Shown here: piece after piece, positions 22,110-35,112 of the stretch
How the letters are laid out: every line of letters starts with the position of its first letter
Numbering within the stretch: position 1 is the first letter of the stretch
Assembly (NCBI RefSeq): GCF_043290135.1
Contig: NC_134710.1
Span: 135,182,155 to 135,246,154 of the forward strand
DNA: 64,000 nucleotides
From: Rhipicephalus microplus
Taxonomy: Eukaryota; Arthropoda; Arachnida; Ixodida; Ixodidae
Direction: 5' to 3'
Made by a program: the position numbers and the translations under genes
The notes under the pieces: model-generated
Database searches by the model: none
The model's input: only the letters and a program-made list of their open reading frames with translations
What the model was told of the DNA's origin: nothing

Positions 22110-23383
22110 ACACTGCCAGAACCTCAGGTCCCCCAAGGAAGTGCCCGCACGAGGGCGGCACGCGGGTTGTCACCATGGCGCCACCTAAAGAACATTTCTT
22201 ATTTTCGCATTCCGCCGGGGACATCGGTAAACGAGGTAATTGATGCGATGGAAGCACTGGTTGGCAGCCAAGAAATCTACAGTGTTCAGCACCACGGATG
22301 ATTCGACTTCCACGCCGGCGTCAACTCGACGCGAGTAGTTGAAGTCCTTTTGGGAACTGGTGGTCTCCGCCTTGGATCCAGAATAGTCCCCCTTGTCCTG
22401 GTGGCACGACAAGAGCTAGCGTCACGTACCTGTACCTGCCTTATGTGCCCGACAACGAGGTCGAAACAGGCCTGAAGTCCTACGGAACCATGCTAAGAAT
22501 TGAAGAGCCGTGGTATAAAGACCGCCCCAGTGTCCGCACGGGAACCAGGTATATCAAGATGGACATGCGGCTGGCGAACCCGCTCCCTAACTTTGCGCGA
22601 GTGGGAGGCCATAAAGCGACCTTTGATAATCGCGGCGTGAAGCATCTTTGCTGCCGTTGCAACCAAGAAGGCCACTTCAAGGCCCAATGCGACACCCCGC
22701 ATTGCGCCAGGTGCGTAGTCTTCGGGTAGTGCACAGACACCTGCATGCACCGAACCGTGTCGACGCTGTGGCAGAGCTCACGCCGGCGTCGACTTTACCG
22801 CGACGAAGCCGTACAGTATGGCAGCAGTGATGGATATCGACGAGCTCCCGAATCTTGGCACGGCATCCGCCACAGGCCAGACGCAAAGGCGAATGACCAG
22901 CCTGCGGCCCGACGAAGCGACTGAAGCCGAGCGACGCCGAAGAACGGCCAGAACCGCCCGTTATCCCGGAGAAAACGCCGGCGTCGGCCATTACGGCACC
23001 GCTGGCGCTGCAAGCAGACAGCCAAACAGACGTACAGACGCTAGTGGCGTCGAGAGGCTGGAGGAGGAAGGCAGCCATGCTGAACCTAGCCAAGCTACCG
23101 CCACTGAGTTAGAGAGGGCCGCAGACAGGGGCCAGGCAGGAAAGCATGGTGAACACGGCGCACGAAGCGTGAGCGGTGACTACGAAGCCAAGGACGACAC
23201 CGCCAGCGCCGTGGAAGCCTCAGTCGCTGCAGAGAGTGGCGCCGAGAGAGGGACAGGCGACGGGAAGAGAGACCGCCCCACGGCGTGCAAAGGGCTGCAA
23301 GCAGAAAGCAAGCCCAGCCTCAAGGGCAAGTCTGCGCCGAGAACCGGCACCACCATGCGAGGAACGTGGTGGAAGAAGAAATG
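22110..23383 (+). pseudogene. LINE F ORF1 (gag-like, zinc knuckle), broken
   Basis: Several short frames on the plus strand add up to one LINE ORF1, the RNA-binding protein of a non-LTR retrotransposon. In order: VNEVIDAMEALVGSQEIYSV (22225-22290); VVEVLLGTGGLRLGSRIVPL after a frame change; YGTMLRIEEPWYKDRPSVRT and PLPNFARVGGHKATF (22470-22620); knuckle CCRCNQEGHFKAQC near 22650; a second knuckle started by CARC but cut by a stop at 22727-22729. A charged Glu/Arg/Ala-rich tail follows (22818-23383). At least three frame changes make it non-functional. It probably belongs with the endonuclease at 25388. Confidence 0.72.
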
Positions 23384-24567
23384 AGACGATGACGCGCCGC
23401 ATGGCAGTGACGTCCTGCAGACCGTGTAGAACAGGCCCCCATGCAGTAGCTCAGCCAAGCAAGAAAAGACTGTGAAGGTGCCAGAAGGAGAAGACGCGTC
23501 GAAACACCCCGAACCGTTCATTTCCAGCCGACAGCAACCGCTGCCCGAGTCGGCGTAGCAACAGGGCAGCGCCTCGTAGCAGCGTCAACATGGCGACCAA
23601 CATGGCGAAGCGGGAGGAAAGCCGAGCCGGTTAGACAAGATGGCAGCCACTGTGGTAGAAACTCGGAAATCAACCCCACCGTCGTCAGACGAGTATGAGC
23701 CCGGAGAGCTTGTTATTGACGAGCGTGCACCGACATCACCAGATTTTCCGGAGCACACTCAGCAGTAAACGCTCTCGATGCCGGCAGACGTCGGTCTAGG
23801 GTGGAACAGCCGGAGCCGGGACCCCGAGGCCTCCGACAATGGAACGCTCTTCAAGTTACTCAAGCTCTCGGGTCCGGGTCCTAACAGAGCTGACGCGGGG
23901 CGCCCTCAATGCAGCGCCAAAAAGGTGCGACGTGACGCCGCGGGGCGCTCAAGAGGCCACACGTCGGGGAGCGAACACGAAAAGGCGACGTGAGAACACT
24001 ATTCGGGCTGAAAGCTGGTAGCCGGTGACATGGACAGACAGCGATTTTTTTAATAGGTGGGTACGTTCCATGCTTTCACGCCATCATGTGTTTCCACGGT
24101 CACTCTTATCATCGAGGTGACGCAGACTAAACTTTTTCAGAAAGACGCTGTAGCACGAAAACCCCAGTTAATATGCAAATATTGTCACGTGGTTGTTTGC
24201 AAAGTTAAGAACGTTCAGTCGTGCAAAAAATGTGTGAATAATTTGAGCAAATAGTCGCACAGCTGAGCGATTCCGCCACAAAGTTATCAGCCAGAATTGG
24301 CACGGCAGCGTGTACAGAATACCAAGTAACATGAAGCCCGTGCCATACGGGTGTTTTTTCCCCTCTCCGTGACAACATGCCCCAAACAGGTCATTGTTCA
24401 GCCGCGCACTAGGAACAAATCAATGTTCTATTTCCTGTATCGCGCGAAAGCACAAATGTCATATGTATCCCATGTACTATGCGCCGGAGTGGTCACGTTC
24501 TTTTTGGGTGGTGACATGAGGCAGTTGGCTGAGTCTGCTGCTCACAAGTTCAGTGTGCATCTCCCAG
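23384..24567. other. No gene recognised
   Basis: GC-rich up to about 24.0 kb, possibly the remainder of the LINE F ORF1 region, then AT-richer. No motif. Confidence 0.45.
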
Positions 24568-24805
24568 ATTAAGATTGATATGTGGGGTTTAACGTCTCTA
24601 AACACCATATGATTATCAGAGTAGTGGAGGGATCCGAAAATTTGGATCACCTGGGGATATTTAACGTACACCCAAATTTGAGCACACGGGCCTACAGCAC
24701 TTCCGCCTCCATCGGAAATGCAGCCGCCGCAACTGGGATTCGATTCCGCGACCTGCGGGTCAGCAGCCGAGTACCTTAGCCACTAGACCGCCGCGGAAGA
24801 GCGTA
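24568..24805 (-). mobile_element. tRNA-derived SINE (Ruka-like), copy 1
   Basis: Minus-strand copy with the tRNA-like head (A-box region ggtctagtggctaaggtac, B-box region near 24735-24755) and the SINE body ending gggacgttaaacccc-like. It is flanked by 10-bp direct repeats catctcccag at 24558-24567 and 24806-24815, a target-site duplication. Confidence 0.85.
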
Positions 24806-24815
24806 CATCTCCCAG

Positions 24816-25380
24816 TCGAAGCTTCATTTTCATTATTCGCCTGCCCGATAAGATTAGCGTCATGGTGGCAGCGGTAGAGTGTATGAGTTCACGACACTTA
24901 GCACGTGATGCAGTTTTTTTTACTTCTTGCCTCGAGGGAGGTAAGCGATAGTGATGTGTGAGCACACTTTTCTCTTTATGTTCATAGTCGGGCTGCCATG
25001 TTGTGCATGGGCATACATACCCATACATATGAGTTCCGTATGTGCCATGTCTTCTTTTTTTTTGGACAATAAGACGTTGTAGGCAGTGTGTTGGTACACT
25101 TTGCACGACGGCCCCACAAGGAGCGTGTCAAGGCACCCCTATCAAGTGTTGAACGGGGGCCTACTGTAAACCGTGAGCGTGACACTTTTCGTTTACAGCA
25201 TTTAGCTTTCCTGGTTTTTGCGCACAGTTCAGCCGTTTCAAATGTTACTGTATAGGTTAGTGCAGACCATGCCACTCGGCAACCTGGCTGTGTTTACTTG
25301 GTTTCTAGATTAGCATGGACATATAAACTAGGGGCTACAAAAAGGAAAAACAACGCCATGCTTTTCCCTGTTGTTTAGCA
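24816..25380. other. No gene recognised
   Basis: Unassigned sequence between the SINE duplication and the LINE F endonuclease. Confidence 0.5.
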
Positions 25381-25387
25381 AATGTAA

Positions 25388-26277
25388 ATGTCTCTTAAAA
25401 TATTTACATGGAATTTTCGGGGCCTAATTACCCCACAGAAGCAAAACCTAGTCTCTAGAACTGCCAGAAAACTGCAGTGCGACATTTTATGCCTGCAGGA
25501 AACAAATATAAAACCATTGCGGAAAGCTAAGGGAAGCAGTTCTCTGCTCGCGGCCTTTTCTAATTCTTTACACACCATGTGTGTGGCACTGCCATAGTTG
25601 TGTTTAACAGGTCTCTTCTTAACGGAGTCCACTTCACCTTCGACCCAGATGGTTGAATGGTAGTGTTTGATTCTGAGTTCTTAGAGGAGCTATTTATACT
25701 AATCAGCGTATACGCGCCGGTAAAAAGTCAAGCAATGGCAAGCTTTTACATGCAATTAAACTCGATGCTGCTGGAAAGGAAGCACTTAATAATAACAGAT
25801 GATTTTAACTGCGTTTTGAACAGTTTAAATAATAGAATAGATCCGGACAGAGAGAAAAGAGACATTTATAATTCATAATTAAAGAAAATCGTAGAAAAAT
25901 TCAACCTATTAGACGTGCACACACTCTGTCATGGGGAAGATTTTCAACACATCTGGTCGCGTAAAAACATGCAGGCTCAACTAGACCGACTGTATGTGAC
26001 TTTGTCTCTGTGGTAAACAGTTGTAGACTGTCAGCCAGTGGACGCTCCTTCGTTCACCTTGGGCATTTCCGGCCACAGGCCGGTGGTAGTGCCTTTTGAG
26101 GTTAACGACAGGTCACCTTACCGCCACCCTTGGCAAGTAGACGACAGATTTTTGAATGATGTGACGGTAAGGGCCAGTTTGCGCAACCATTTGACAGCCT
26201 TCATAGACAACCATAGTTGGGACGCTCTCAAGCAGGCGTGGCGAGAAAACCGGACCGACCAGGGTAAAAAGTTGTAA
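25388..26277 (+). pseudogene. LINE F ORF2, apurinic-type endonuclease domain only, broken
   Basis: Starts MSLKIFTWNFRGLITPQKQN, with Asn and the metal-binding LQETNIK (Glu) of the exonuclease-endonuclease-phosphatase fold. After a frame change near 25597 it continues ELFILISVYAPVKSQAM, then IITDDFNCVLNS (GDFN motif with Gly changed to Asp), LDRLYV, and GISGHRPVV (SDH motif changed to SGH). The reverse transcriptase does not follow. Style and spacing suit a Tx1/L1-like LINE. Two of the catalytic motifs are altered, so the domain is dead. Confidence 0.75.
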
Positions 26278-26689
26278 CACCGGTAATCTGGTGTGGTGAG
26301 AGCAACGCTCCAGCGTATCCGGATAGTCAAAAGAGGGGTACCCACCTCTATTGAAGTACAATGTCATCGATCTAGAAGCTGTTGGCTCGCGGTACACACT
26401 AATCAGTGCATATAGCACCCATGATCACCCACGTTTTGTCTGCCAGTCACTTCGCTTCGTTCATCAAAGTACACAACGAAAGAAGAAACACTACAAAATA
26501 ATGCTATTCTGAGGTCCACTGCACGGTACATTACTTCTTTAATAAACTAGAGCCATTAATAAAAATAGCCGGTGCTTTATATACCAGTCCAAGATGCGAT
26601 TATGAGGCCCACCGGAGAGAAATCTGGAAATTTCGACCCCCAGCTGTTATTTAAGGTGTACTGACATCACACACAACATGGTCCTATGT

Positions 26690-26800
26690 CGTTTTACCTT
26701 CATCGAAATGCGAACACTGCGGCTGGTACCGAACCTACAGCTTTCGGATCACCACGTGCCGATCTCCATAACCGCTGTGCCATCGCGGTGGTATATCTAC
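26690..26800 (-). mobile_element. Degraded tRNA-like SINE head
   Basis: On the minus strand, gatggcacagcggttatgg followed about 30 bp later by taggttcggtacc resembles an A box and a B box. No body or duplication can be defined. Confidence 0.35.
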
Positions 26801-26914
26801 AGCGTCTCCACAGCCACCATTATCCTCCGTAAAAAACGAATAAACGTTTAATAAATAATATTGTAAGGCAGCGAGCTATACATCTGCGATATCTCCAATG
26901 TTATAGTCACCGCA

Positions 26915-27770
26915 TTTTACAGGAGGTTTTCAGAGCGTTGGATTTCAAACAGCATGCGATAACAGTTAATGGAGAATAGCTTAGTAAACTGCGATTTGCT
27001 GATGGCATTTGCCAAGTGAGTAACTAAGGGAAACAATTGCAAATCATAATTACTGAATTAGACAGGGAACAGGTCTTTGGGTCCGAAAATTAATATCCGA
27101 AAAACTAAAATAATGTTCAGCAGCCTTGGAAGAAAACAGTGGTTTGCGATACCTATGGATACAGTGTAAGCACTAAAAGAATACGCCTATTTAAGAAAGC
27201 TTATGATCGCAGACGCGAACCATGCGATTGAAGAACCTAGACGAACAAGAAGGTTGTGTTGTAGATTTTGTGATTACTCTTACATAATGAATAGCAGTTT
27301 ACCACTCTCTTTGGAAAAAAAAGCTGATAAAACACTGCATTTTACCGGTATTTACTTATACGGGAAGAAACATGAAGGTTTACGACAAGGTGAAGAGCGT
27401 TGAACTTAAACTGAATACGACGCCGCGTGCCATGAAAATATATATGATAGATGTAACCTTATCATGGGCAAGAAGACAGCAGTGTGGGCGAGAGAACAAA
27501 TGCGTGTTAAAGATATATCTTAGTCCAAAATAATAATGCTGCGCGAAGGCCAGACAACTGGTGACCATTAAAAGGGACAGCCTGGACTCTAACAGAAGGG
27601 TAGCGCGAAAACAGGATGTAGAAGGTTAAATGGGCAGATGAGATTCATAAGTTTCTGGGGTTAACGTGGGCGCAGTATGCACAAGACCGGGCTGATTGGA
27701 GAAAGATTGGAATGGCATGTACCCTACAATTAGCACGCTCATGTTGCTCATGATGGTGATGAAGACAACC
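26915..27770 (+). pseudogene. Heavily degraded RTE-type LINE, 3' half
   Basis: Plus-strand fragments in shifting frames parallel the better-preserved RTE at 56724-58439: QEVFRALDF, LSKLRFAD (reverse transcriptase FADD region), then WADEIHKFLGLTWAQYAQDR and ADWRKIGMACTLQ (the RTE C-terminus). It ends in a degraded TGATGA tail near 27750-27770. Many stops. Confidence 0.65.
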
Positions 27771-27779
27771 ACCCACTTT

Positions 27780-30700
27780 TGAAACAATAATGTGCAAGTT
27801 TGATTGCATGATTGGTACATAGTTGCAAATATTTTTTATGTATTAACCGTATTGTTACTGCGACAAAAAGCATGTTAAGAGGCCAATCAGGTTCTAGCCT
27901 TAGCGTTTTCGGTGAGTGTAACATGTGCTTAGCCTTCATTCATTCATTCATTCATTCATTCATTCATTCATTTTAAATGCACTCGAGTGGCTTGGAATTC
28001 TAGACGGTTGTGGAGTGCATGTGTCCAACAATAAGAAAAACACTAATGTTTAAGCGAACACTTTCAATAATATTGAAAGGTGCTGCCGGATCTTGTACAA
28101 TTTCAGCTCGCGAGGTCCGGCAGCACCATTCTGCCGGACCTCGCGTGGAGAGGTAGAAGCGGAGCGATGGTCTACGTGGAGAGGTAGAAGTGGAGCGATG
28201 CAGGAAATCAGGGCTGCATTGCTTCCCTTGTGGAATTATTGCGGGAAGCAACGTTACCTACCATCCTTAAAGAAGTAAGCCATTCAAGACACCATTTCAA
28301 TCTTCGCGACAGTTGCGCTACTATCGCAACTACCTCTCAGACGGACGCGAATTACTCTTATTCCGTGCTATCTACGTTAAGCCATATGCACGCCTTCAAC
28401 GCTGACTCGCAGTGTGCACATACCGAAGGAGTGCAAGCTTCTATTTTTCTCCAGCTCTGCAAACGTAGAATGTACCGCTGTGTCAACCAGTGCCGGAGCC
28501 GGGGAGGTGGCGGTTCAAACCCCTCCTCACTCCGAAAATTTTCAATTTTGCTTGCGTATATATACACGCACACATGCAAACGCAAGCACAAACATACAAA
28601 AGTATGGTTATGTGCCTCCCCTGCTTGAGAAAAATTTGTCACAACGCCTATGTGGCCCATCGCTACAACTGCTGCGTCACGCGTGGCGCCACAAGAACCC
28701 CCCTTGCCATTTTCCTGCTCCGTAATAACCCCAGAGTCTCTCTCAGTACTTTGGACTACGCCGGTGATGATTCGTCCTCTTCTTATTGCTCCGGCTACGA
28801 AAAGATAGATAATTGTTGTCATCAATCACACGTTAAGCAGAGACTTCGCCATGGCCATCTGCATCCGCTAGCAAAGTTGCCTTTCATTTCACACCACGTG
28901 ATTCTACAGCACGGTGCAATACAAAAGCTCCTAATTGACCAAAGGACGTGTATTTTCGTCTGAAGTTGTCAAGCGATTCTAGAGACATGCAAGGTATTTC
29001 ACCAGACCACAACATATTACATTCATGAACTGAATAGTTTAACAGAAATATCTACTCAAACATCAGCTGATATGCTGACAATGTACGTCCCTGCAGATTA
29101 CTTACTGGCAAGCTGTGATTCTCTTCGTGACGTATACATGCCCAAAGCACTGCTATGCAGACCATGACTACAGACATCTCTCCTTCCTTCCACCCGTGAA
29201 GGGCCCGAGCCCTCTAGTACGTTGTGCACAATACCTCTTTTCCACGCTTATGTGAGTGAGTCGACAGCAGTTATACCAGCTGCTAAGCGTTGAAGAAGGT
29301 CGCCAGAGAGCCCGATTTCACGCAACTGCTGGTAAGCAGCGTCAAACACATGATCGCAATGTATTCAAGCCTTTTAGCGTGTGTGCCCGTGACTGAGTTA
29401 CATGGCTCTGAACCCCTTGAGCTATCCCCGGTCGTCAAGCCACTTGAGCTTTCTTTTAATATAGTTATCAACAATATCAAGACATGAGATTAAGCATATG
29501 AAACTGCTAAAGCTTTATTATCATGCACTGTGCCGTGGTGGTCTGCCCGTGATTTTCCAGGATGGCTCTCACTTTCGGAAGAGATAAGCGCCAATGCTCG
29601 CCGAAGCAGAACACGCTGCTCATGTACAAAGAAAATAATTCGGGAACACAAGCTTTGCCCTGGTTCTGTCATTGCTGGTCAGTCTCTAATAGTGCAGGTC
29701 GTATTTAAAACGCCTAATTATATTGTAAATAGCTTCTGCCACGGTTTTCTTCAATTCAAGATATGTTGCTTTACTGATTCCGCAGTTGACTAAATAGGCC
29801 CCTGGTTCCCCTTCCTTTGTTGCCTAAATAATGGATAGTGTAATAAGAAATAAATAATTAAACAAGCGAATCTTACTTGCTGCATTTTCAGAAACGAAAC
29901 TGGCCCTACAGCAAGATTCTGGGGGCAACACTTATCGAAAAAACCAGCAACTAAATCTTCAGCAATTACGCACAAGTAACTATAATTGCTGAAACATGAC
30001 CAGTTCAAACCACGATATTTTAATGAAGCAGGCCGTAGAGAAGGACTGTAACGGAGAACTATGCAGGACAGGCTACAGCACGCGCGTGCTGAAGCCTGGG
30101 GGCATAGTTTTTCTCTCCGTTGCGGCAGAGGAGGGTGCCTGGAGTTTCGATCATCTCGGGTTATCTCACGTGAATTTACACTTACGTACACGCAGTGGCG
30201 TAACTAGATAGGACGGCGCCCGCGGCAAATATATTACCACGCCACTCGTGATTGTAATGACAGTGATTTTTTTCTTGTCATTATTATTGTCTTATCAGAA
30301 AAAAAACATCTGGCTGTTTTGTGCAAGCAAATGAGCAATATTTCGAATGATTGATTGACTGATTGAATAATTGATCGATTAGTTGATTGATTGATTGTTC
30401 ACTACAGTGGACTAAAGCCACCTTGGACGTCCATGCATCATGTGACACACCAAAAGTCCACCAGGTTAGGAAAAATGTGACAGAAGAAATGAACCTAGTC
30501 GGCCACTTGTCTCGCTTTACACAAAACATGCCAAATTTGTAAACTACATACATTCGAACGAAAGAGAGCGATGAAGTAGGCAGGTAAACTGTTCCTATTG
30601 TTTTGTATACATAACCATAAAACGTATTTTTACAAATTATTTATCACATAAAACAAATCTGCATACTATGGCTACTATAACTTTAATAATGGTAACGTTG

Positions 30701-31792
30701 CATCCAAAAGTTTGTTCCTGCAAATCTTGTGGTCGCATTTATTATACATTTTGCGCCACTAGTGCTTATTTTGACAGAAAGCAATGGTTGTAAACAAAAC
30801 AAGTTCTTTATATTTGACATATAAGATGGCACAGGTGCATTACGAAAGCAGCTGTCGCTCTCGGGTCACGCCTTTCCTGCCTCGGCTGCCCTATATAGAC
30901 CAGGGGTCTCAAACACGTGGTTCGCAGACCTCTCGGGAATGAACCGCGCCCCGCACGTGACTGTCTTCATCACAGTTTTCTTCATCGTTTTTTTTTGTTT
31001 CTTAATAGTTGCGATCATGAGCTATGACTCGTCTAAGGAGTTTTTTATTGATAAGACAGTCGCAGTCAAACATGTGTGGACACGTAACCGCAAAAAGAAA
31101 CTCTATATTTCAGAAACATCCTCCAGATATTAACCAGTTATAGTTTACTGGCCTTACCGGGATAGCGGGATTGAAGTGCACACACGCAGTAACATACGAG
31201 AACCGCACTGCTCACCGTACGCACGCTGTTTTTCGTATTTAACGTTACCGTCTTAGCGTTGTTTACATAGTGTACGTAGAACACGGCGGCGGTTTCGGAC
31301 ACACGCTTCGAAGTGATTTTGATATAATTCTGTCTAAGATCCACTTCGTTCCCAGCAAACGACTGTTTCAAACGGCTTCGCTTGCCTACAATTAGCTTCG
31401 ATGACCGAGTATTACGGATAACTAGGGTGATTTTTGGGATAGCTTCCCATTTCGAACGTCTCAAGGCCTAACTAGAAGATCAATGTAAACAAATCAGTAA
31501 CATATATGTTTTCGCGTTTAGCACGTGGTTCATATTTAATTACATTAACAATATAAAAAACACTTTGTAAGACTGCTTCGCGATGTGACACCGGCACACA
31601 TTCTCATTTTATTTTCTTTCCACTGTTATTCAACTTATTCACCTTCTGATAGGTGGAACCCCTGTCTAAGATGAAGCTCGTAAACACAATCCCGCTAAAC
31701 TACAAAGCGCTATCCGCAACGAACGTGTACAGCACGATAACGCTATTCCCATAACCTCTCTATCACGCTAATGGTAAACTATAACTCTATAT
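27780..31792. other. No gene recognised; simple repeats and hairpins
   Basis: Holds (CATT)n at 27936-27975, the hairpin cluster at 28061-28145, a two-copy 30-bp repeat at 28145-28200, a possible polymerase III B box (ggttcaaacccc) near 28512 and a GATT-rich stretch at 30346-30398. Long frames at 28.2-28.9 kb show no domain. Confidence 0.5.
28061..28145. repeat. Cluster of overlapping perfect hairpins
   Basis: Three perfect inverted repeats: 28061-28069 with 28071-28079 (ctttcaata / tattgaaag); 28079-28090 with 28116-28127 (ggtgctgccgga / tccggcagcacc); 28109-28123 with 28131-28145 (cgcgaggtccggcag / ctgccggacctcgcg). The last two share 28116-28123 and cannot form together. Confidence 0.85.
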
Positions 31793-31988
31793 ATTAGTCA
31801 TTTTCAGACGAGATTAAAAAGTTTGCGGGTATGAATTGGCAGCAGCAAGCACAGGACCGGGTTAACTGGTGGAACATGGGAGAGGCTTTTGTCCTGCAGT
31901 GGACGTAGTCAGGCTGATGATGATGATGAAGAAGAAGAAGAAGAAGAAGAAGAAGATGATGATGATGATGATGATGATTAGTCATTTT
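31793..31988 (+). mobile_element. 5'-truncated RTE LINE tail with target-site duplication
   Basis: The insert (31805-31976) encodes the RTE C-terminal signature WQQQAQDRVNWWNMGEAFVL and ends in a TGATGATGA/AGAAGA simple tail, as RTE elements do. The 12-bp sequence attagtcatttt flanks it at 31793-31804 and 31977-31988, a clear target-site duplication. It is close in sequence to the tail of the RTE at 58255-58439. Confidence 0.9.
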
Positions 31989-33999
31989 GGGGGTATATAT
32001 AGGTTGTTAGAATCCCGGTGTCAAGTCGCCTTCAAAAATGACCGGCATATGAGTTAGGGAAATGTACTTCAATTGAAAATGTTAGAAATTTGAAACGTAG
32101 TCACTTTTGTGCGTGTTTTGTGCCCTATATGCGGAGTCAATATCGAGCAGATGATACTGATACCATCTCATGTAATCAGCCACCATAAACAATTTATCTG
32201 AGACTTCAAGCGGAAAACCTTGAGCTGTATTAGCAGGAAATTAAATGCCATTGTAGCTTGCCGCTTCACAGAAACCAACAGTGAAGTCGATGTTCGTGAC
32301 CACCGAGTGTCCCGAGGCAGTGGGTAAAACATGAGCGTATAGATATTTTCTAGCGTAACTCTCCTAGTTGGGGTATCCGATACGCCCAGGAATGCAGTTA
32401 GGGATGCTAACGTGAGACGTTAAGTCCACATGGAAAGAGCAGGGGCATTGAAGAATGCGTGCAGTCTTGGTTGGGTGTGAAAAGATGAGTTAACAAAGGA
32501 GGTAAAGCGGAGGTCGAACATATCTTACTAAATGCATTTCGCCTCAGGCTCCATTCTAAATGGATGTCGTTATGAATATGATGGCTCATAGCGATTTAGA
32601 AAGTGCCATAACACGTCACAACGGATGCTATCGGCTACTGTTTGGTCGTGGTGCAGTGAGGTCACTGCTTTCATGATTGCCGCAATGAATGTGGTTGCAG
32701 ACTTTGAACCTCGCAGCGAAGATCTCAACATGAATGCAGGATTGCATTTCAGTGTGAGTGTGTCTTAATTGGTCCCCTGTGCAGTCGCGGCGGCAGCAGC
32801 TCTTTCTGCGAATGAAGCCTGGCTCCGTCGTTTTCGTCGCCGGCATACGCGAGGCGTCCGACTGTTGAATACTGTTTATGTACACGAATATTTATTTTTA
32901 GTTCTTATAATGACGTATTCGTTTTGTAGAACTCGAGCAGAGGCGCCCTGCTGTGAAAAGAATCATGGCGTAGCAGTGAGAGCAGAGCTGTTCAATGCGC
33001 CCCTCGAATGCTGCACGCATCCGAAGAGCAGGTGGTAGGGTACCAGTGAGAAGAAATTTAGCATGAGGTCAAAACTATCGAGGCCTCATAATTCATGGTA
33101 GTACAGCGGTAGAACACGTGCGAAATCCGACGCAGAATCGCTGCGGGGCTGGCTCATATAAACGATGTTAACATCACTGGAGTCGGGCTACATGTTATTG
33201 CCAATATGCTCACCGGAAGAAACAAGAAAACAGAACAAAATGAATGTGCAAGATATCAAGATGACTAACTCTTGGCAAAGCACGCCTGCACTGCGTTTGT
33301 GATCATTACGAGAAACGTGAAGAGATGGTACTATTGGCATGAAACATGAAACGCGTAGTGCGGCAAGCATCAGCAAGTGTCTAATGTGTCCCGCGCAGTC
33401 ATCGCCGTGGAGATGTGCAGAGATGCAAAATGGGACTGATGCGTGCAATGGTGATGACTGGAGGGCGCGCAGTATACGATATTTAGTATACTTACCGCTG
33501 TTCACACTTAATTTGACGCCGATATTACATATCCTGTAGTTTATCGCAATTTTCTCTCTCGTCAAGGCCAAGTGCACAGATAATGACATGGATGTGATCA
33601 CAATGTGATAATTTGCCATTGAAGTTCTAGTTTCTGTAACTCTTCAGTGCTATCATGCGCGAGGCCCACCACTGGAGACATGGACGCGGCAGTCGACATA
33701 TGCTCCGACATAATGACCTCATGATTCAAGCATTTCCGAGAAGGCGACTTTGTCTGTGGACTAGGAACGCAAATTTCAATTTGGGGAGTAACAATGAGTT
33801 CACCCGTTGCACCCCCTTCTCTACGTGAAGAAGCAAACACCTTGAAGCCGTCTTAAAGATTACTTGGGTAAATCATTTCTCATAGTCAACCCCATCCTAC
33901 GCATGCTGATCTGGATAATTACCATGGGGAAAGTACCGATGCACAGAGAAAAATGAGGAGAGGTGACACAATTTGATGGAAGAAAGCAGTATGCGAATT
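31989..33999. other. No gene recognised
   Basis: Unassigned. A minus-strand frame at 33598-33840 is open but has no recognisable motif. Confidence 0.5.
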
Positions 34000-34236
34000 C
34001 CCCGCCGCAGTGGTCTGTACTGAGTTTGACACTCGAGTATTAACCCGAGGGTCGCAGGATCAAATCCTCGCTGCGGCGGCTGCATTACTGATGGAGACCA
34101 AAATGTTTGAGATTACCCGTGTACTTAAATTTAAGTGCTCGTTAAAGAACTCCAGGTGGTCGAAATTTCCGAAGCCCTCCACTATACTACATCTCTCATA
34201 ATCATATCGCGGTTTCGGGACGTTAAACCACAGTGA
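34000..34236 (+). mobile_element. tRNA-derived SINE (Ruka-like), copy 2, diverged
   Basis: Shares with the copies at 24568 and 35113 the blocks ccccgccgc, gggtcgcaggatcaaatcc, aaagaactccaggtggtcg, ccctccacta, tctctcataatcatat and gggacgttaaacc. The A-box part is rearranged. Confidence 0.8.
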
Positions 34237-34290
34237 CTATTATAAGTATGTGAAGAAGTTTCTGATTTCAAAAAAGATACCAATACCACA

Positions 34291-34347
<57 letters not shown>

Positions 34348-34954
34348 GCTGGAAAGTTGTCTTGCAGATTTTCGCAAATTGTTGGTTTTTACTGTCGGTT
34401 GGCCCTAGAGACAGGTGGTGTAAGAAGCTCGTGCCTTATGTGTTTGGTTGAGCTGATGGATCTCGCGTGCTCTTTACATCATCGAGCAACCTTCCGAGCC
34501 CGAGCCTCCGAACCTCTACGTCGCGAATACTTCGCTTCCGTGCCCAACCGGGAAGAGCTGTCAGCGGTAACAAGGCTGGTGTCATCATCCGTGGTTGCTT
34601 CCTGGAGAGTGACCAGTTACAGCTTCGAAGCGATCAACAAGAGGCTTCACTATGTCGTCGGCAATGAGTCAGCCAGTGGCCAGAATGAGTGCGTTGCCGG
34701 GGCAGGTGTAAGAATCGCAGCAAATATTGTGTGCCACAGAAGACCATGTCTGCAGGAGTAAAGTGCAGCCCACATTGTCCGCTCCATGCGCCAACCGTTG
34801 TCAAACATAGCGCGAAAGCGAGCACCGATACGAGGCAGACGGAACAAACGAGCGGCCGCCGGTAAGCATCAAGTGAAAACCCGGATGGTGGTCCGTCTCT
34901 CTCGTTGGAAGTACATACGCGTACATAAGACGCCGCTGATAGCGGGCACGTATT
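34237..34954. other. (CA)n microsatellite and unassigned sequence
   Basis: (CA)n at about 34294-34345. The frames at 34357-34847 carry no domain I recognise. Confidence 0.5.
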
Positions 34955-35105
34955 TTAAAGACGATATTAAAGACGATAGTCTTTCTTGAGGACCTTCAAC
35001 GAAAAAAAATTTGGTCTGTCTGTCTGTACATTTGTCTGTTTGTCTGCCCCAGCGATACCTCAAACGGCACCAAACGGCCAACCCCATCCGCAGCGCCCAC
35101 CAGTA
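34955..35105 (+). repeat. Dispersed repeat Y, copy 2
   Basis: Contains agacgatagtctttcttgag, a GTCT run and ccccatccgcagcgcc. Related segments occur inverted at 21985-22062 and 63685-63755. Confidence 0.65.
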
Positions 35106-35112
35106 TTGCTCT

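Noticed and set aside
30899..31665. Possible hAT transposon starting caggggtctcaaac
   Set aside because: A candidate right end (aacccctg near 31657) gives no matching 8-bp duplication and poor inverted repeat.
31794..32057. His-rich or Met/Lys-rich frames
   Set aside because: Translations of the TGATGA/AGAAGA tail of an RTE fragment on the two strands; the His-rich frame near 58062-58454 has the same origin.
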